A DNA stretch of 63,315 nt from positions 1 to 63,315 of the forward strand of contig JBMOKU010000046.1 of assembly GCA_049324315.1 (NCBI GenBank), written 5' to 3'. The position numbers and the translations under genes are program-made. The notes under the pieces are model-generated. The model was not told the origin of the DNA. It did not search any database and was given only the letters and a program-made list of their open reading frames with translations. Shown here in pieces: positions 16,321-25,797 of this stretch; within the stretch, counting starts at the first letter, position 1, and each line of letters begins with the position of its first letter. This stretch comes from JBMOKU01 sp049324315 (lineage in GTDB: Bacteria > Bacillota > Clostridia > Peptostreptococcales > Thermotaleaceae).

Positions 16321-17550
16321 ATGTTAGAGTCCACTGTTTTTACTTTAAAATATGCCGTAGAAGCTGCATTTCTTTTATTGGTACTGTATACGCTGATGCA
16401 AACAAACAAAGATCATGGCCCGGCAAAGAATTGGATAGCGTATTCGATTGGGGTCAGCTTATCGATCAGCTTCTTATTAGGTTTACTGATAAAGTTTTAC
16501 ATCGACCGCGAGTTAGTGGATACGATTTTGCGCGTTCTTTCAATTATAAACGTACTGGTACTGCTGGGATTCAGCTGGTGTAAGACAAAAGCTTTTAAAC
16601 GTATATATGCAGCAATCATAAGCTTTTTCTTGGTTGTGATTCCTTCGGTAGAAATTTCTCTTTTTTTTATTAATCTAGTCGTCAGAAACGAAGGGTTTTT
16701 GAATACAGAGCTTTTGCTAAAGTTTGCAGGTGGAGGGATAGCTCTTTTCATAGCATACTTTTTACTAAAGAATGCATATGGATTCGTAATAAAGCTTCCT
16801 CTTCTACAAATACGATTGTGGGAAACACTGATTTTAGTATTATACCTAGGTAGACAGTTAATTAGTATCTTTCAGATGACGCTTGCATTGGGATTTGTGC
16901 CTATAACGAAGTTTACAGTATCGCTTATTTCTCCCCTGATTAATATCTGGCAGCCGATTCTATTTTATTTATTGATAGCTGCCGGTGTCTGCTGGGTGGC
17001 ATACGGGGCATACAAGCTTCCGTGGAAGGCAGAGGACGAATATAAAAATCCTGCTGAGAGTAGAAAAGCCTTAAGTGAAATCAAAAGGAGAAAAAGGAGT
17101 ATATGTGCTTTTTCTGTGCTTATAGGGTTGTTCCTAAGCCTGAATCTATTTAATTATTATATGGAAAACCGCACCATAGAGCTATCTCCGGCAGTACCTG
17201 TTGAAGCAGATTCGGGATTGGTGAAGATTTCTGCCAAAGAACTGGAAGATAATAATTTACATAGATACAGCTATATCACTTCAAATAACATAGAGATAAG
17301 GTTTATTGCCATAAAAAAAGGAGAGGGCGTTTATGGCATAGGGCTTGATGCCTGTGAGATCTGTGGCACGGTAGGTTACTACCAGAGAGGTAGAGAGGTT
17401 ATTTGTTTAAACTGTGATGTTATCATGAATATTCCTACCATAGGTTTCCCGGGTGGATGCAATCCGATACCTTTAAAACATGATGTAAACGGGGAGAAAA
17501 TTGTCATTAATGAAGCGTCACTGCTAGAAGCAGAAAAGGTATTCAAGTAG
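16321..17550 (+). CDS. DUF2318 membrane protein of the iron-uptake operon
   Basis: A 409-residue protein with about eight hydrophobic segments, then an extracytoplasmic C-terminal domain with CEICGTVGYYQRG (near residue 345), ICLNCDV (near 366) and FPGGCNPIPL, the cysteine pattern of DUF2318. That domain is thought to bind metal or an Fe-S centre and the gene is standard in P19/FTR1 iron systems. ATG at 16321 follows TTGGAGG; earlier in-frame starts have no ribosome site. The 356-base gap before it contains the palindromic repeat, so it may be read through from ftr1. Confidence 0.85.
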   Translation: MLESTVFTLKYAVEAAFLLLVLYTLMQTNKDHGPAKNWIAYSIGVSLSISFLLGLLIKFYIDRELVDTILRVLSIINVLVLLGFSWCKTKAFKRIYAAIISFFLVVIPSVEISLFFINLVVRNEGFLNTELLLKFAGGGIALFIAYFLLKNAYGFVIKLPLLQIRLWETLILVLYLGRQLISIFQMTLALGFVPITKFTVSLISPLINIWQPILFYLLIAAGVCWVAYGAYKLPWKAEDEYKNPAESRKALSEIKRRKRSICAFSVLIGLFLSLNLFNYYMENRTIELSPAVPVEADSGLVKISAKELEDNNLHRYSYITSNNIEIRFIAIKKGEGVYGIGLDACEICGTVGYYQRGREVICLNCDVIMNIPTIGFPGGCNPIPLKHDVNGEKIVINEASLLEAEKVFK

Positions 17551-17556
17551 AGGTGA

Positions 17557-18846
17557 ATGATATTGTTTTTGCGAATGTTAAAGAAATCTTTTACACGGGG
17601 ATTAAGAGGCAAGATCTTGGCAATTGTCACGGTTGCTTTTGGTGCATCCCTTGCCAGCGCAATGTTAAATGTAACATTAGACGTAGGTGACCAGATGAAT
17701 AAGGAGCTAAAGGCTTATGGTGCCAACATACAAGTCTTACCTAAGATGGATACATTGCCTCTGGAACTGGGCGGGGTTGACTTCAACCCCCTTGAGGAAC
17801 AGCAGTTTATCAAAGAGGCTGACTTACTACAGTTGAAAATGATTTTCTGGGCCCATAATATTGTAAGCTTTTCTCCATATCTGGAGACTGCGGCAGAAGT
17901 AAAAGGATTTAAAAATATGAACGTTACCGGTACATGGTTTAACAAGAAACTGGTTATTCCCACCGGTGAAACGGTATATGTAGGGACCCAGACATTAAAA
18001 TCCTGGTGGGAAATTGAAGGCAGTTGGCCGGCCGACGATACTGCTGAGGCAATGGTCGGGAAAGAGGCAGCTAAGAAAATGAATGTTAAGATTGGTGATG
18101 TTATTACCGTCTCAGCAGGAAAAAGAAACACACCTGTTCCTGTTACCGTAACGGGTATTGTCAGCGGCGGAGAAGAAGCTGACGAGAAAGTATTTGTGTC
18201 TCTTGGACTGCTGCAGGGTTTACTGGATATGGAGGGTAAGGTTCAAAAAGTTGAAGTAAGTGCGTTAACGACACCGGACAATGCACTGGCCATAAAGGCT
18301 GAAGAAGACCCTGAATCTTTAACACCGGAAGAGTTTGAAACATGGTATTGTACCGCATATGTCAGTGCCATCACATACCAGATAGAAGAGGCAATACCCG
18401 GCGTCGTTGCGAAACCCATCAGGCAGGTGGCTCAATCCGAGGGCAAGATTTTAGGTAAGATTCAACTGTTGATGCTATTGCTGACAGGTGCTGGTTTAAT
18501 AAGCTCGGCCTTAGGCGTATCCGGGTTAATGACGACGAAGGTGCTGGAGCGGAGTGTGGAAATCGGCTTAATGAAATCCTTGGGCGCAGAAGATAGTCAA
18601 GTGAATACGTTGTTTATGACAGAAGGCGTGATTACAGGACTATTGGGTGGATTGACGGGATATGTTCTCGGACTTGGCTTTGCTGCGGTTATTGCTGCAA
18701 AAGTATTTGACAGTGTATTAACCATTAAACCCATTGTATTGCCTGCGGTCCTATTCATTTCTATAGGTGTCGTATTTGCGGGAAGCTTGTCAGCAATGAA
18801 ATACTTAATAAGACTTGAACCGGCTCATGTTCTTCATGGAAGGTAA
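17557..18846 (+). CDS. FtsX/MacB-type ABC permease (iron operon, first)
   Basis: A 429-residue permease: N-terminal helix, long extracytoplasmic MacB-like domain, three C-terminal helices around KVLERSVEIGLMKSLGAED, the coupling motif of FtsX-type permeases. It corresponds to the first of two permeases in p19-type operons. Six bases separate it from the DUF2318 gene. With the next permease and ATPase it likely forms a mechanotransmission or reductant-handling machine rather than a classical importer. Confidence 0.88.
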   Translation: MILFLRMLKKSFTRGLRGKILAIVTVAFGASLASAMLNVTLDVGDQMNKELKAYGANIQVLPKMDTLPLELGGVDFNPLEEQQFIKEADLLQLKMIFWAHNIVSFSPYLETAAEVKGFKNMNVTGTWFNKKLVIPTGETVYVGTQTLKSWWEIEGSWPADDTAEAMVGKEAAKKMNVKIGDVITVSAGKRNTPVPVTVTGIVSGGEEADEKVFVSLGLLQGLLDMEGKVQKVEVSALTTPDNALAIKAEEDPESLTPEEFETWYCTAYVSAITYQIEEAIPGVVAKPIRQVAQSEGKILGKIQLLMLLLTGAGLISSALGVSGLMTTKVLERSVEIGLMKSLGAEDSQVNTLFMTEGVITGLLGGLTGYVLGLGFAAVIAAKVFDSVLTIKPIVLPAVLFISIGVVFAGSLSAMKYLIRLEPAHVLHGR

Positions 18847-18863
18847 GGAGGGGGTAAAATACA

Positions 18864-19997
18864 GTGACAAATAAGAAAATGTTTTATCGAATGATCATGA
18901 ACGCCCTTATGAAACGGAAATCGCGGGTTATGGTATCACTCCTTGCCATTGCCATAGGCACATCCGTTGTTGCAGCACTCTTAAGTGTATATGTGGATAT
19001 TAATGAAAAAATGAGTAAGGAATTCAGATCTTATGGGGCCAATATGGTTTTATCTCCTGCCGATCGTCAGGAAAAATATTTTTCCTATGAGACATTTAGA
19101 AATACATTGGAGGTTATAGGTAAAGATGCCGTCGGAGCCGCGCCTTACTTATACGGTGTAGCTACTGTGGATAAGCACCGACTGGTAGTAGTTGGTACAA
19201 GCTTTCATGATGTTAAGAAAGTAAGTCCCTATTGGAAGATTACCGGTGAATGGGTGGAAAAAGAAGATGCAAAAGGGGCCATGATAGGTATAACAGCTGC
19301 TGATAAGCTAAGGTTAAAACCTGGTGATACATTCACGATGTCCTCTGAAGCTGCAGGACAGCAGGAGGAGTTTACGGTTAAAGCCCTGGTGAATACCGGA
19401 AGTACGGAAGACAACCAGATTTTTATAAACTTGGATTCGGCTCAGGTGCTGTTGAACACACCCGACCGTATCAACGCTGCTTATTTAAGCGTGATGGGAA
19501 GCGCGGACTTCTTGAGCGAAAAGGCAAAGGAATTTGAACGAAAGTTTCCTGTGTTGAGTGCTAAACCTATTAAGAAAATAGCCAAATCAGAGGGCGTTAT
19601 TCTGGAGAAAATAAAATCCTTGGTGTATATGGTTGTGTTTGTCATTTTATTGTCAACTTTGTTGTGCGTAACGACAACAATGATGACAATGGTTACGGAA
19701 AGAAAAGGTGAGATCGGGCTTAAGAAGGCATTAGGGGCTGATAATTTTTACATAACAAAAGAGTTTATAGCGGAAGCTCTCTTATTGGGGGCAGGAGGTG
19801 CCGTAATTGGGAATTTATCAGGTTATGGCTTGGCACAGGTGATAGGAAGAAGTGTATTTGATTCTCTTATATCAATAAAGCCGCTGGTATTTTTAGGTGT
19901 ATTTCTAGTTTCACTGGTTGTAACTTGTGCAGCAGCACTATGGCCGCTGCGTATGGCTACTGCTGTAGATCCTGTTATTGTTTTAAAGGATGAATAA
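18864..19997 (+). CDS. FtsX/MacB-type ABC permease (iron operon, second)
   Basis: A 377-residue paralogue of the preceding permease with the same layout and MVTERKGEIGLKKALGADN near residue 275. GTG start after GGAGGGGG. The two are probably a heterodimer served by the ATPase encoded next; 11 bases separate it from that gene. Confidence 0.88.
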   Translation: MTNKKMFYRMIMNALMKRKSRVMVSLLAIAIGTSVVAALLSVYVDINEKMSKEFRSYGANMVLSPADRQEKYFSYETFRNTLEVIGKDAVGAAPYLYGVATVDKHRLVVVGTSFHDVKKVSPYWKITGEWVEKEDAKGAMIGITAADKLRLKPGDTFTMSSEAAGQQEEFTVKALVNTGSTEDNQIFINLDSAQVLLNTPDRINAAYLSVMGSADFLSEKAKEFERKFPVLSAKPIKKIAKSEGVILEKIKSLVYMVVFVILLSTLLCVTTTMMTMVTERKGEIGLKKALGADNFYITKEFIAEALLLGAGGAVIGNLSGYGLAQVIGRSVFDSLISIKPLVFLGVFLVSLVVTCAAALWPLRMATAVDPVIVLKDE

Positions 19998-20008
19998 GGG
20001 GGGTTTTT

Positions 20009-20665
20009 ATGGCAATATTGGAGATGAAAAGTGTATCAAAAATTTATGGCAGTGTATATGCATTAAATAATGTTGATTTTTCTGTGGAACAAGGAGAATG
20101 GGTGGCTGTCATGGGCCCCTCTGGGTCAGGAAAAAGTACCATGTTAAATATTGTGGGCTGTCTGGATACGGCTTCAAAAGGACAGGTGTTGATTGATGGA
20201 ATAGATACTTCAACGCTCTCACGTAAAGACCTTACCCGGGTAAGAAGGGAGAAAATTGGATTTGTGTTCCAGCAGTTTCATCTGGTACCGCATCTTACAG
20301 CTTTGGAAAACGTGATGATGGCGCAATATTATCATAGTATGGCAGATGAAAATGAAGCAAAGGAAGCACTTTCCAGAGTAGGCCTGGGCCATCGGTTTAC
20401 CCACTTTCCCAGCCAGCTTTCGGGCGGAGAGCAGCAAAGGGTTTGTATAGCCCGGGCGTTAATAAATTATCCTGCCCTCATACTGGCGGATGAACCAACA
20501 GGAAATCTGGATGAAGCCAATGAAGAAATCGTTGTTGACCTTTTTAGACAGCTTCACAAAGAAGGACATACCATCGTAATGGTTACCCATGCTCCGGAAG
20601 TTGGAAGTCTCGCTGAACGCAGGGTGAGGCTTGAACATGGCGTCGTTAAGGAGGTACAGGAGTGA
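20009..20665 (+). CDS. ABC transporter ATP-binding protein (LolD/MacB type)
   Basis: A 218-residue ATPase with Walker A GPSGSGKST (36-44), Q-loop, signature LSGGEQQR, Walker B LILADEPTGNLD and switch His in VTHAPE. This compact form works with FtsX-type permeases, here the two upstream genes. Its stop overlaps the GTG start of the FMN-binding lipoprotein. Confidence 0.95.
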   Translation: MAILEMKSVSKIYGSVYALNNVDFSVEQGEWVAVMGPSGSGKSTMLNIVGCLDTASKGQVLIDGIDTSTLSRKDLTRVRREKIGFVFQQFHLVPHLTALENVMMAQYYHSMADENEAKEALSRVGLGHRFTHFPSQLSGGEQQRVCIARALINYPALILADEPTGNLDEANEEIVVDLFRQLHKEGHTIVMVTHAPEVGSLAERRVRLEHGVVKEVQE

Positions 20666-21039
20666 AAAAGAGAATGATATTGTTCTTGACCCTTCTTTTG
20701 ATGATATCCATGAGTACCGCCTGTAGTGCTAAGGATGAGAAGATAGCGGATCAAGCCAAATTCATTGACGGTACGTATCAGGGAACAGGGCAGGGGGCAG
20801 TAGGAGAAGTTAAGCTTGAAGTCATCATAGAAAAAGGAGAAATAAAAGATATTAGAATACGAAAGCATCAAGAAACAGAAGGATTAGCAGAAACGATCAT
20901 CGAGAAGATGACAAATGCTATTATCAAGGAACAATCTCCTGAAGTTGATGTAGTAAGCGGTGGTACGATGACAAGCAATGCGATTAAAGAAGGGGTAAAG
21001 AATGCTTTAGAAAATGCTTACCGTGATAAAGCCCAATGA
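20662..21039 (+). CDS. FMN-binding domain lipoprotein
   Basis: A 125-residue protein with lipobox STAC (Cys near residue 15 of the hydrophobic leader) and an FMN_bind domain: DGTYQGTGQGAVGEVKLEV and the C-terminal SGGTMTSNAIKEGVKNAL, in which the SGGT-type Thr is the site of covalent FMN attachment in this family. It may provide reducing power for extracytoplasmic ferric iron, replacing the thioredoxin-like proteins found in Campylobacter p19 operons (inference). GTG start overlaps the ATPase gene by 4 bases. Confidence 0.85.
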   Translation: MKKRMILFLTLLLMISMSTACSAKDEKIADQAKFIDGTYQGTGQGAVGEVKLEVIIEKGEIKDIRIRKHQETEGLAETIIEKMTNAIIKEQSPEVDVVSGGTMTSNAIKEGVKNALENAYRDKAQ

Positions 21040-21081
21040 TATGGGAAAATATTTATTCTATATAATGTGTGGTGCTTGAAA

Positions 21082-21477
21082 ATGAAAAACACTTCTGATG
21101 ATAAGTCACTTACTAAGAATGCTGAAATCGTATACAAATTATTCAAGAGCTGTCCTTTTCAACGCTTTGATGTATATTCGATCTTACAAACCATTAATGA
21201 GGATAAAGTTGTTATGAGTGAAAGAACTGCATACAGAATCGTTGAGAAATTAGTTAAATCAGGGAAGATTGTCTGCAGCGATAAGATAAAAGGTATGAGA
21301 AAATATGAATTGTCTAAAGGAAATCACTGTATTTTGGTATGTGACAGCTGTGGTCAGAAAAAGCTGATAGAATTAAACGCATGTCAGAACATATATAAAA
21401 AGATTTACAAGAAATATGATTTTGATATTGAAAGAGCTGAAATAGAAATACGGGGTATATGTAAAGAAACTTATTAG
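21082..21477 (+). CDS. Fur-family-like transcriptional regulator
   Basis: A 131-residue protein with an N-terminal winged helix (SERTAYRIVEKLVKSGKI) and a Fur-like dimerisation part: NHCILVCDSCGQKKLIEL with CxxC, replacing the usual HHxHxxCxxCG. It may regulate the upstream iron operon or itself. The start is uncertain: an in-frame GTG 15 bases earlier exists and neither has a strong ribosome site; TATAAT at 21061-21066 suggests a separate promoter with a very short leader. Confidence 0.65.
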   Translation: MKNTSDDKSLTKNAEIVYKLFKSCPFQRFDVYSILQTINEDKVVMSERTAYRIVEKLVKSGKIVCSDKIKGMRKYELSKGNHCILVCDSCGQKKLIELNACQNIYKKIYKKYDFDIERAEIEIRGICKETY

Positions 21478-21616
21478 AAATAAATTAGAAGGCATATGGT
21501 CAATGTATGAAGACTATATGTCTTTTAATTTAATACAAGGTATTCTCCTAGTGTCCGCAGAGGTTATGAGAGCATTCATACATTTACTCTTACGCTGAGA
21601 TTAGTGGGCCAGGAGT

Positions 21617-21656
21617 ACTCTATAGTCTACTATTCTATAGGGAGTTTTTGTTTTTT
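21617..21656 (+). terminator. probable terminator after the Fur-like gene
   Basis: ACTCTATAG / CTATAGGGAGT pair with a two-base bulge, then TTTTTGTTTTTTG. Confidence 0.5.
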
Positions 21657-21667
21657 GAAAAAAGTGA

Positions 21668-21723
21668 TTGCAAAAACTTACCAGAATAGATATAATTAAA
21701 TTGAACATATGAATATATGTTCA
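21668..21723 (+). promoter_or_regulatory. promoter and ArsR/CadC-type operator
   Basis: TTGCAA (21668-21673), 17 bases, TATAAT (21691-21696), directly followed by a perfect palindrome TGAACATAT-GAAT-ATATGTTCA (21702-21723), the length and style of ArsR/SmtB/CadC operators. Repressor bound there would cover the transcription start. Confidence 0.85.
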
Positions 21724-21746
21724 TATATAAAAGGAAGGATGATTAT

Positions 21747-22115
21747 ATGACAGATAAACAAATGAATACAGATACTTGCAGCTGCAATATTATTCATGAA
21801 GAAGTAGTAAATAGAGTTAGGAAATCAATGCCTCAAGAAGAAAGATTATATGATCTGGCTGAGCTCTTTAAGGTCTTTGGGGATACAACCCGGATTAAGA
21901 TTTTATATGCCCTATTTGAATCAGAAATGTGTGTATGTGATATTGCGGCACTCCTTGGCATGAACCAATCCGCCATATCACACCAGCTAAGAGTCTTAAA
22001 GCAGGCAGGGCTGGCAAAGTATAGAAAAGAGGGGAAAGTAGTCTACTATTCTCTAGATGATGAGCACGTTAAAAATATTTTTGATCAAGGATTTATTCAT
22101 ATTACCCATAAGTAA
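21747..22115 (+). CDS. ArsR/SmtB-family metal-responsive repressor (CadC-like)
   Basis: A 122-residue winged-helix repressor. Cys 11 and 13 (TCSC) with Cys 62 and 64 in EMCVCDIAALL give the four-Cys alpha3N-type site of CadC proteins, which sense Cd(II), Pb(II) and Zn(II). Recognition helix MNQSAISHQLRVLKQAGL. ATG at 21747 follows AAGGAAGG; the in-frame upstream start lies within the operator. It almost certainly controls itself and the P-type ATPase starting 28 bases downstream. Confidence 0.92.
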   Translation: MTDKQMNTDTCSCNIIHEEVVNRVRKSMPQEERLYDLAELFKVFGDTTRIKILYALFESEMCVCDIAALLGMNQSAISHQLRVLKQAGLAKYRKEGKVVYYSLDDEHVKNIFDQGFIHITHK

Positions 22116-22143
22116 TTAATTTTGGAATAGAGGGGGAAACAGA

Positions 22144-24537
22144 ATGCGTAAAATAATCAAAAAAGAATTAATTCTAGAAGGTTTAGACTGAGCGGGTTGT
22201 ACTTCTAGGATAGAAGTAGGTATAAACGAATTAGAAGGTGTGAACGCAGCAACTTTAAACTTTGTTACGAAAACACTTGCAATTGAAATAGATGATGAGG
22301 GTAAAGTGGAGTCTATTGTCTCAGCGGCAAGGAATGTAGTTAATAAATTTGAACCTCATGTTATTGTAAAAGAAAAGATTATTGATAAAGCGGCGAAGAA
22401 AGCCTTGGTGCTAATAGGGTTATCCTGTGCAAGCTGCGCTACAAAAATAGAAGATAAAGTAAAAGAATTAAAAGGTGTCTATAGTGCCTACATTGATTTT
22501 GCATCGGGCAAACTGGTAATTGAAGGAAAAGTACGGGATCTAGAGAGAATTATAAGGGAAGCAACCGCCATTATTAAACAAATTGAGCCTAATGTGGAAG
22601 TCATTGATGAAGGTAGAAAGAAAGATACCCATGGACATGATGGACACGATCATGATGAGCACGATCATGGGCATAGTCATGGAGGTGGAGACAATAAAAA
22701 GGAGCTGATACGATTAGGCATTGGGGCTGCGTTCTTTGCCATTGCTCTGGCCTTTAAAATGTCAACTGCTATGGAGTTTGGGTTATACTTTGTAAGTTAT
22801 CTTCTTGTAGGTGGGGAAGTATTACTAAAATCAGGAAGAAATATACTAAGAGGTCAGGTTTTCGATGAAAACTTTCTAATGAGCGTAGCAACCATTGGTG
22901 CTTTTGCAATTGGAGAATTTCCAGAAGGGGTTGCTGTAATGCTCTTCTACCAAATTGGTGAATTCTTTCAAGGTCTAGCAGTGAATCGTTCCAGAAAATC
23001 TATTGCAGAGCTGATGGATATTCGACCAGATTATGCAAACCTTAAAGTGGGAAATGATGTGAAGAAGGTTTCTCCAGAAGAAGTTGCAGTGGGAGACTAT
23101 ATTATCGTAAAGCCAGGAGAAAAAGTACCGTTAGATGGAGTTGTTATAGAAGGGAAATCCATGTTAGACACTTCTGCTTTGACAGGTGAATCTGTACCGA
23201 GAGAAGTGGAAGCAGGAAGTAGTGTGTTAGGTGGATTTATCAATAAAAACGGTTTACTGACAGTTGAAGTAAGGAAAGAATTCGGAGAATCGACAGTATC
23301 TAAGATACTAGAATTAGTAGAAAACGCTAGCAGCAAAAAAGCACCTACAGAGAACTTTATCACAAAGTTTGCAAGGTACTATACCCCTGGAGTTGTATTT
23401 GCTGCCCTTGCATTAGCAGTGATTCCACCATTGGTGATTGAAGGTGCTACCTTCTCAGAATGGATTTATAGAGCACTGGTATTCCTTGTAATATCCTGTC
23501 CTTGTGCGTTGGTAGTATCTATCCCGCTAGGATTCTTTGGAGGCATTGGTGGAGCATCGAAAAACGGGGTTCTGGTTAAAGGCGGAAACTACCTGGAAGC
23601 ATTGAACAATGTTGATACGGTGGTATTTGACAAAACAGGGACATTAACAAAGGGTGTATTTAAAGTAACGGAGATAAATACTGAAAAGAATGTTTCAAAG
23701 GAAGAATTGTTAGAGTATGCTGCCCATGCAGAAAGCTACTCCAACCATCCTATTGCTGTATCCATCTTAAAGGCATATGGAAAAGAAATAAATAAAGAAG
23801 AAGTTGAAAACTATGACGAAATATCGGGTCATGGTATTAAAGTTAAAGTCAAAGATAAGGAAATTTTAGCGGGCAATATAAAATTGATGGATAAAGAAAA
23901 GATTGCATATGAGCCAATAGAAGCTGCTGGAACCGTAGTGTACGTAGCAATCGACGGAAGCTTTGCAGGGTCTATCATCATCTCCGATGAGATAAAGGAG
24001 GATTCCCAGAATGCAATTAGAGAACTAAAGGCTATTGGGGTCAAGAAGACTGTTATGCTTACAGGGGATAATAAGCAGGTAGGGATAAAAGTAGCGAATC
24101 AGCTGGGCTTAGATGAAGTACACGCAGAGCTGCTGCCCGATCAGAAGGTTGAGAAAGTCGAACTGTTAGACAGACAGAAATCACCAAAAGGCAAATTGGT
24201 TTTTGTTGGAGATGGCATCAATGATGCCCCTGTTTTAGCCAGGGCAGATATTGGCGTAGCCATGGGAGGATTGGGTTCCGATGCGGCTATTGAAGCAGCT
24301 GACGTGGTATTAATGACGGATGAGCCAATGAAATTAGTGAGCGCTATAAAAATAGCTAAGAGGACAAAGCGCATTGTATGGCAAAATATCATCTTTGCTT
24401 TCGGAGTAAAAGGCATTGTATTACTTCTTGGAGCTGGCGGTCTTGCAACCATGTGGGAAGCAGTATTTGCCGATGTAGGTGTGGCGCTAATTGCAGTATT
24501 TAATGCCATGAGGGTACTAAATGTAAAGAATATATAA
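22144..24537 (+). CDS. selenocysteine-containing Zn/Cd/Pb P-type ATPase
   Basis: A 797-residue P1B ATPase if UGA at 22189-22191 is read as Sec16. The frame from ATG 22144 (after AGGGGG) is open apart from that codon and yields an HMA domain whose motif is GLD-Sec-AGC instead of GxxCxxC. A perfect hairpin starts 8 bases after the UGA. A second HMA has GLSCASC (Cys 95/98), then a His-rich linker (about 163-182), CPC near 452, DKTGT near 497 and GDGINDAP near 690. ArsR/CadC neighbour and His linker point to Zn/Cd/Pb export. Without readthrough, translation could start near 22240, losing the first domain. Confidence 0.88.
22200..22218 (+). promoter_or_regulatory. candidate bacterial SECIS element in the ATPase gene
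   Basis: Perfect 7-bp stem TACTTCT / AGAAGTA with loop AGGAT. It begins 8 bases past the UGA and has G in the second loop position, as bacterial SECIS elements bound by SelB usually have. Confidence 0.7.
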
Positions 24538-24606
24538 TAGGATGAAGCATTTGGAAATAAAACTATTATAAGAGTGCCTTTATTGAATGCTGATGAAGGA
24601 AAAAGC

Positions 24607-24652
24607 AATGGGATTAGCCTATATCAACAGTTATAGGTTAATTCCATTGTTT
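24607..24652. terminator. hairpin after the P-type ATPase
   Basis: Long imperfect stem AATGGGATTAGCCTATA / TATAGGTTAATTCCATT with loop of about 8 bases, then GTTTAC. Likely terminator for the metal operon; the T tail is short. Confidence 0.5.
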
Positions 24653-24789
24653 ACATAAATGATTATACCCACTTATAATAGAATCATTAGCGTTAACTTA
24701 AGCCATAATTTGGCATCCTAAGTAAGCGAGGAGAATAACCAAATAGTGGAAATATTACTGGCTGCTCTTGCTTCTTTCTACAGAAATAT

Positions 24790-25671
24790 TCAGCTGATAT
24801 TTTTCTTTAGTATAGCTGAGAAAGCTAAAGCCGCTGGAGACAACCGCGTTCCTTTTGGGTAGATCAATAAGAGCGGACGTTTCATACTTATCTTTTTTAA
24901 CGGTACTAAAAGTCCTAATTGTGATTCATACTCGAATGTATAGGTAGACAAAAAAGCAATGCCCATATTATTAATAACCCCGCGCTTAATTGCTTCTGTA
25001 TCACCTAAAATGAGCCTATGTTTTGGGTTAATATTAAGTTGTGATAATAAGCTATCTAATAAACGTTGCGTATCTGATCCGTTTTCTCTGCATAGAAAAG
25101 TTTCTTGACAGAGCTGAGCAGTAAGGTTATCATCAGTGTCTTTTAAATAGCAATGGTTACCAGATACTACCAAGCTTAGTTCGTCTTCAGCAAACTGTTC
25201 CTGATATAATCGGGGAACCGATATTTTACTTGCAACCAATCCTAAATCAACCCTACCTTCAGAAGCCATTTCTTCTATTTCAGTGCTATTACCTACTTTT
25301 AAGTTGATACTTATCCCAGGGTTTTTCTTTTGGTACAAGGCTAAGACTTTGGGTAGAAGATAATTGGCAATAGTAGTGCTTGCTCCTAGCGTAAGTTCTG
25401 CAGTAGTTAAATCCTTAAATTCCAACATTTCTTTTTTAGCCTCATTTGAGAGGCATATTATTTTTTCAGCATACACCAATAAACGCCTGCCCGCATCTGT
25501 AGTAACTACCTGGCGGCCTTGTCTGGTAAAAAGCTGCAGTTCCAATTCTTTTTCCAAGGATGCCACTTGTCGGGAAAGAGCAGGTTGACTGACAAATAAC
25601 TCATCAGCAGCTTTGGAAAAATTACCGCTGATGGCTACCTGGTAGAAAGCTTTTAGTTTGGAAAAATCCAT
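24790..25671 (-). CDS. LysR-family regulator of the selenium locus
   Basis: A 293-residue LysR protein: N-terminal winged helix (FSKAADELFVSQPALSRQVASLEKEL) and a periplasmic-binding-like effector domain. It reads divergently from selD, the usual arrangement for LysR regulators, and matches the selenium-metabolism-associated LysR group found beside selD in Clostridia. The effector could be a selenium or sulfur compound; that is inference from position. Full length. Confidence 0.85.
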   Translation of the reverse strand: MDFSKLKAFYQVAISGNFSKAADELFVSQPALSRQVASLEKELELQLFTRQGRQVVTTDAGRRLLVYAEKIICLSNEAKKEMLEFKDLTTAELTLGASTTIANYLLPKVLALYQKKNPGISINLKVGNSTEIEEMASEGRVDLGLVASKISVPRLYQEQFAEDELSLVVSGNHCYLKDTDDNLTAQLCQETFLCRENGSDTQRLLDSLLSQLNINPKHRLILGDTEAIKRGVINNMGIAFLSTYTFEYESQLGLLVPLKKISMKRPLLLIYPKGTRLSPAALAFSAILKKNIS

Positions 25672-25694
25672 AATCTCCCTCCCCTAAATACAAC

Positions 25695-25745
25695 TATACA
25701 CTTTTTGCATAGTTATTATGAAATATATGCATTTTTATTATATCA
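25695..25745. promoter_or_regulatory. lysR-selD divergent control region
   Basis: The 126-base gap holds TTTTTGCATAG and TATATGCAT (about 25703 and 25727) forming interrupted inverted arms TGCATA / TATGCA, the kind of dyad LysR proteins bind, with AT-rich -10-like TATTATA just after. Weak evidence. Confidence 0.4.
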
Positions 25746-25797
25746 AAATCCATGATACAGTAGAACAAACAATATTTAAAAATCGAGGTGCTTTATT

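Noticed and set aside
16218..16583. 121-codon frame overlapping the DUF2318 gene start
   Set aside because: Different frame from a convincing membrane protein; no ribosome site and low-quality composition.
24714..24733. TGGCATCC near the lysR gene as a sigma-54 box
   Set aside because: No -12 half at the right distance.
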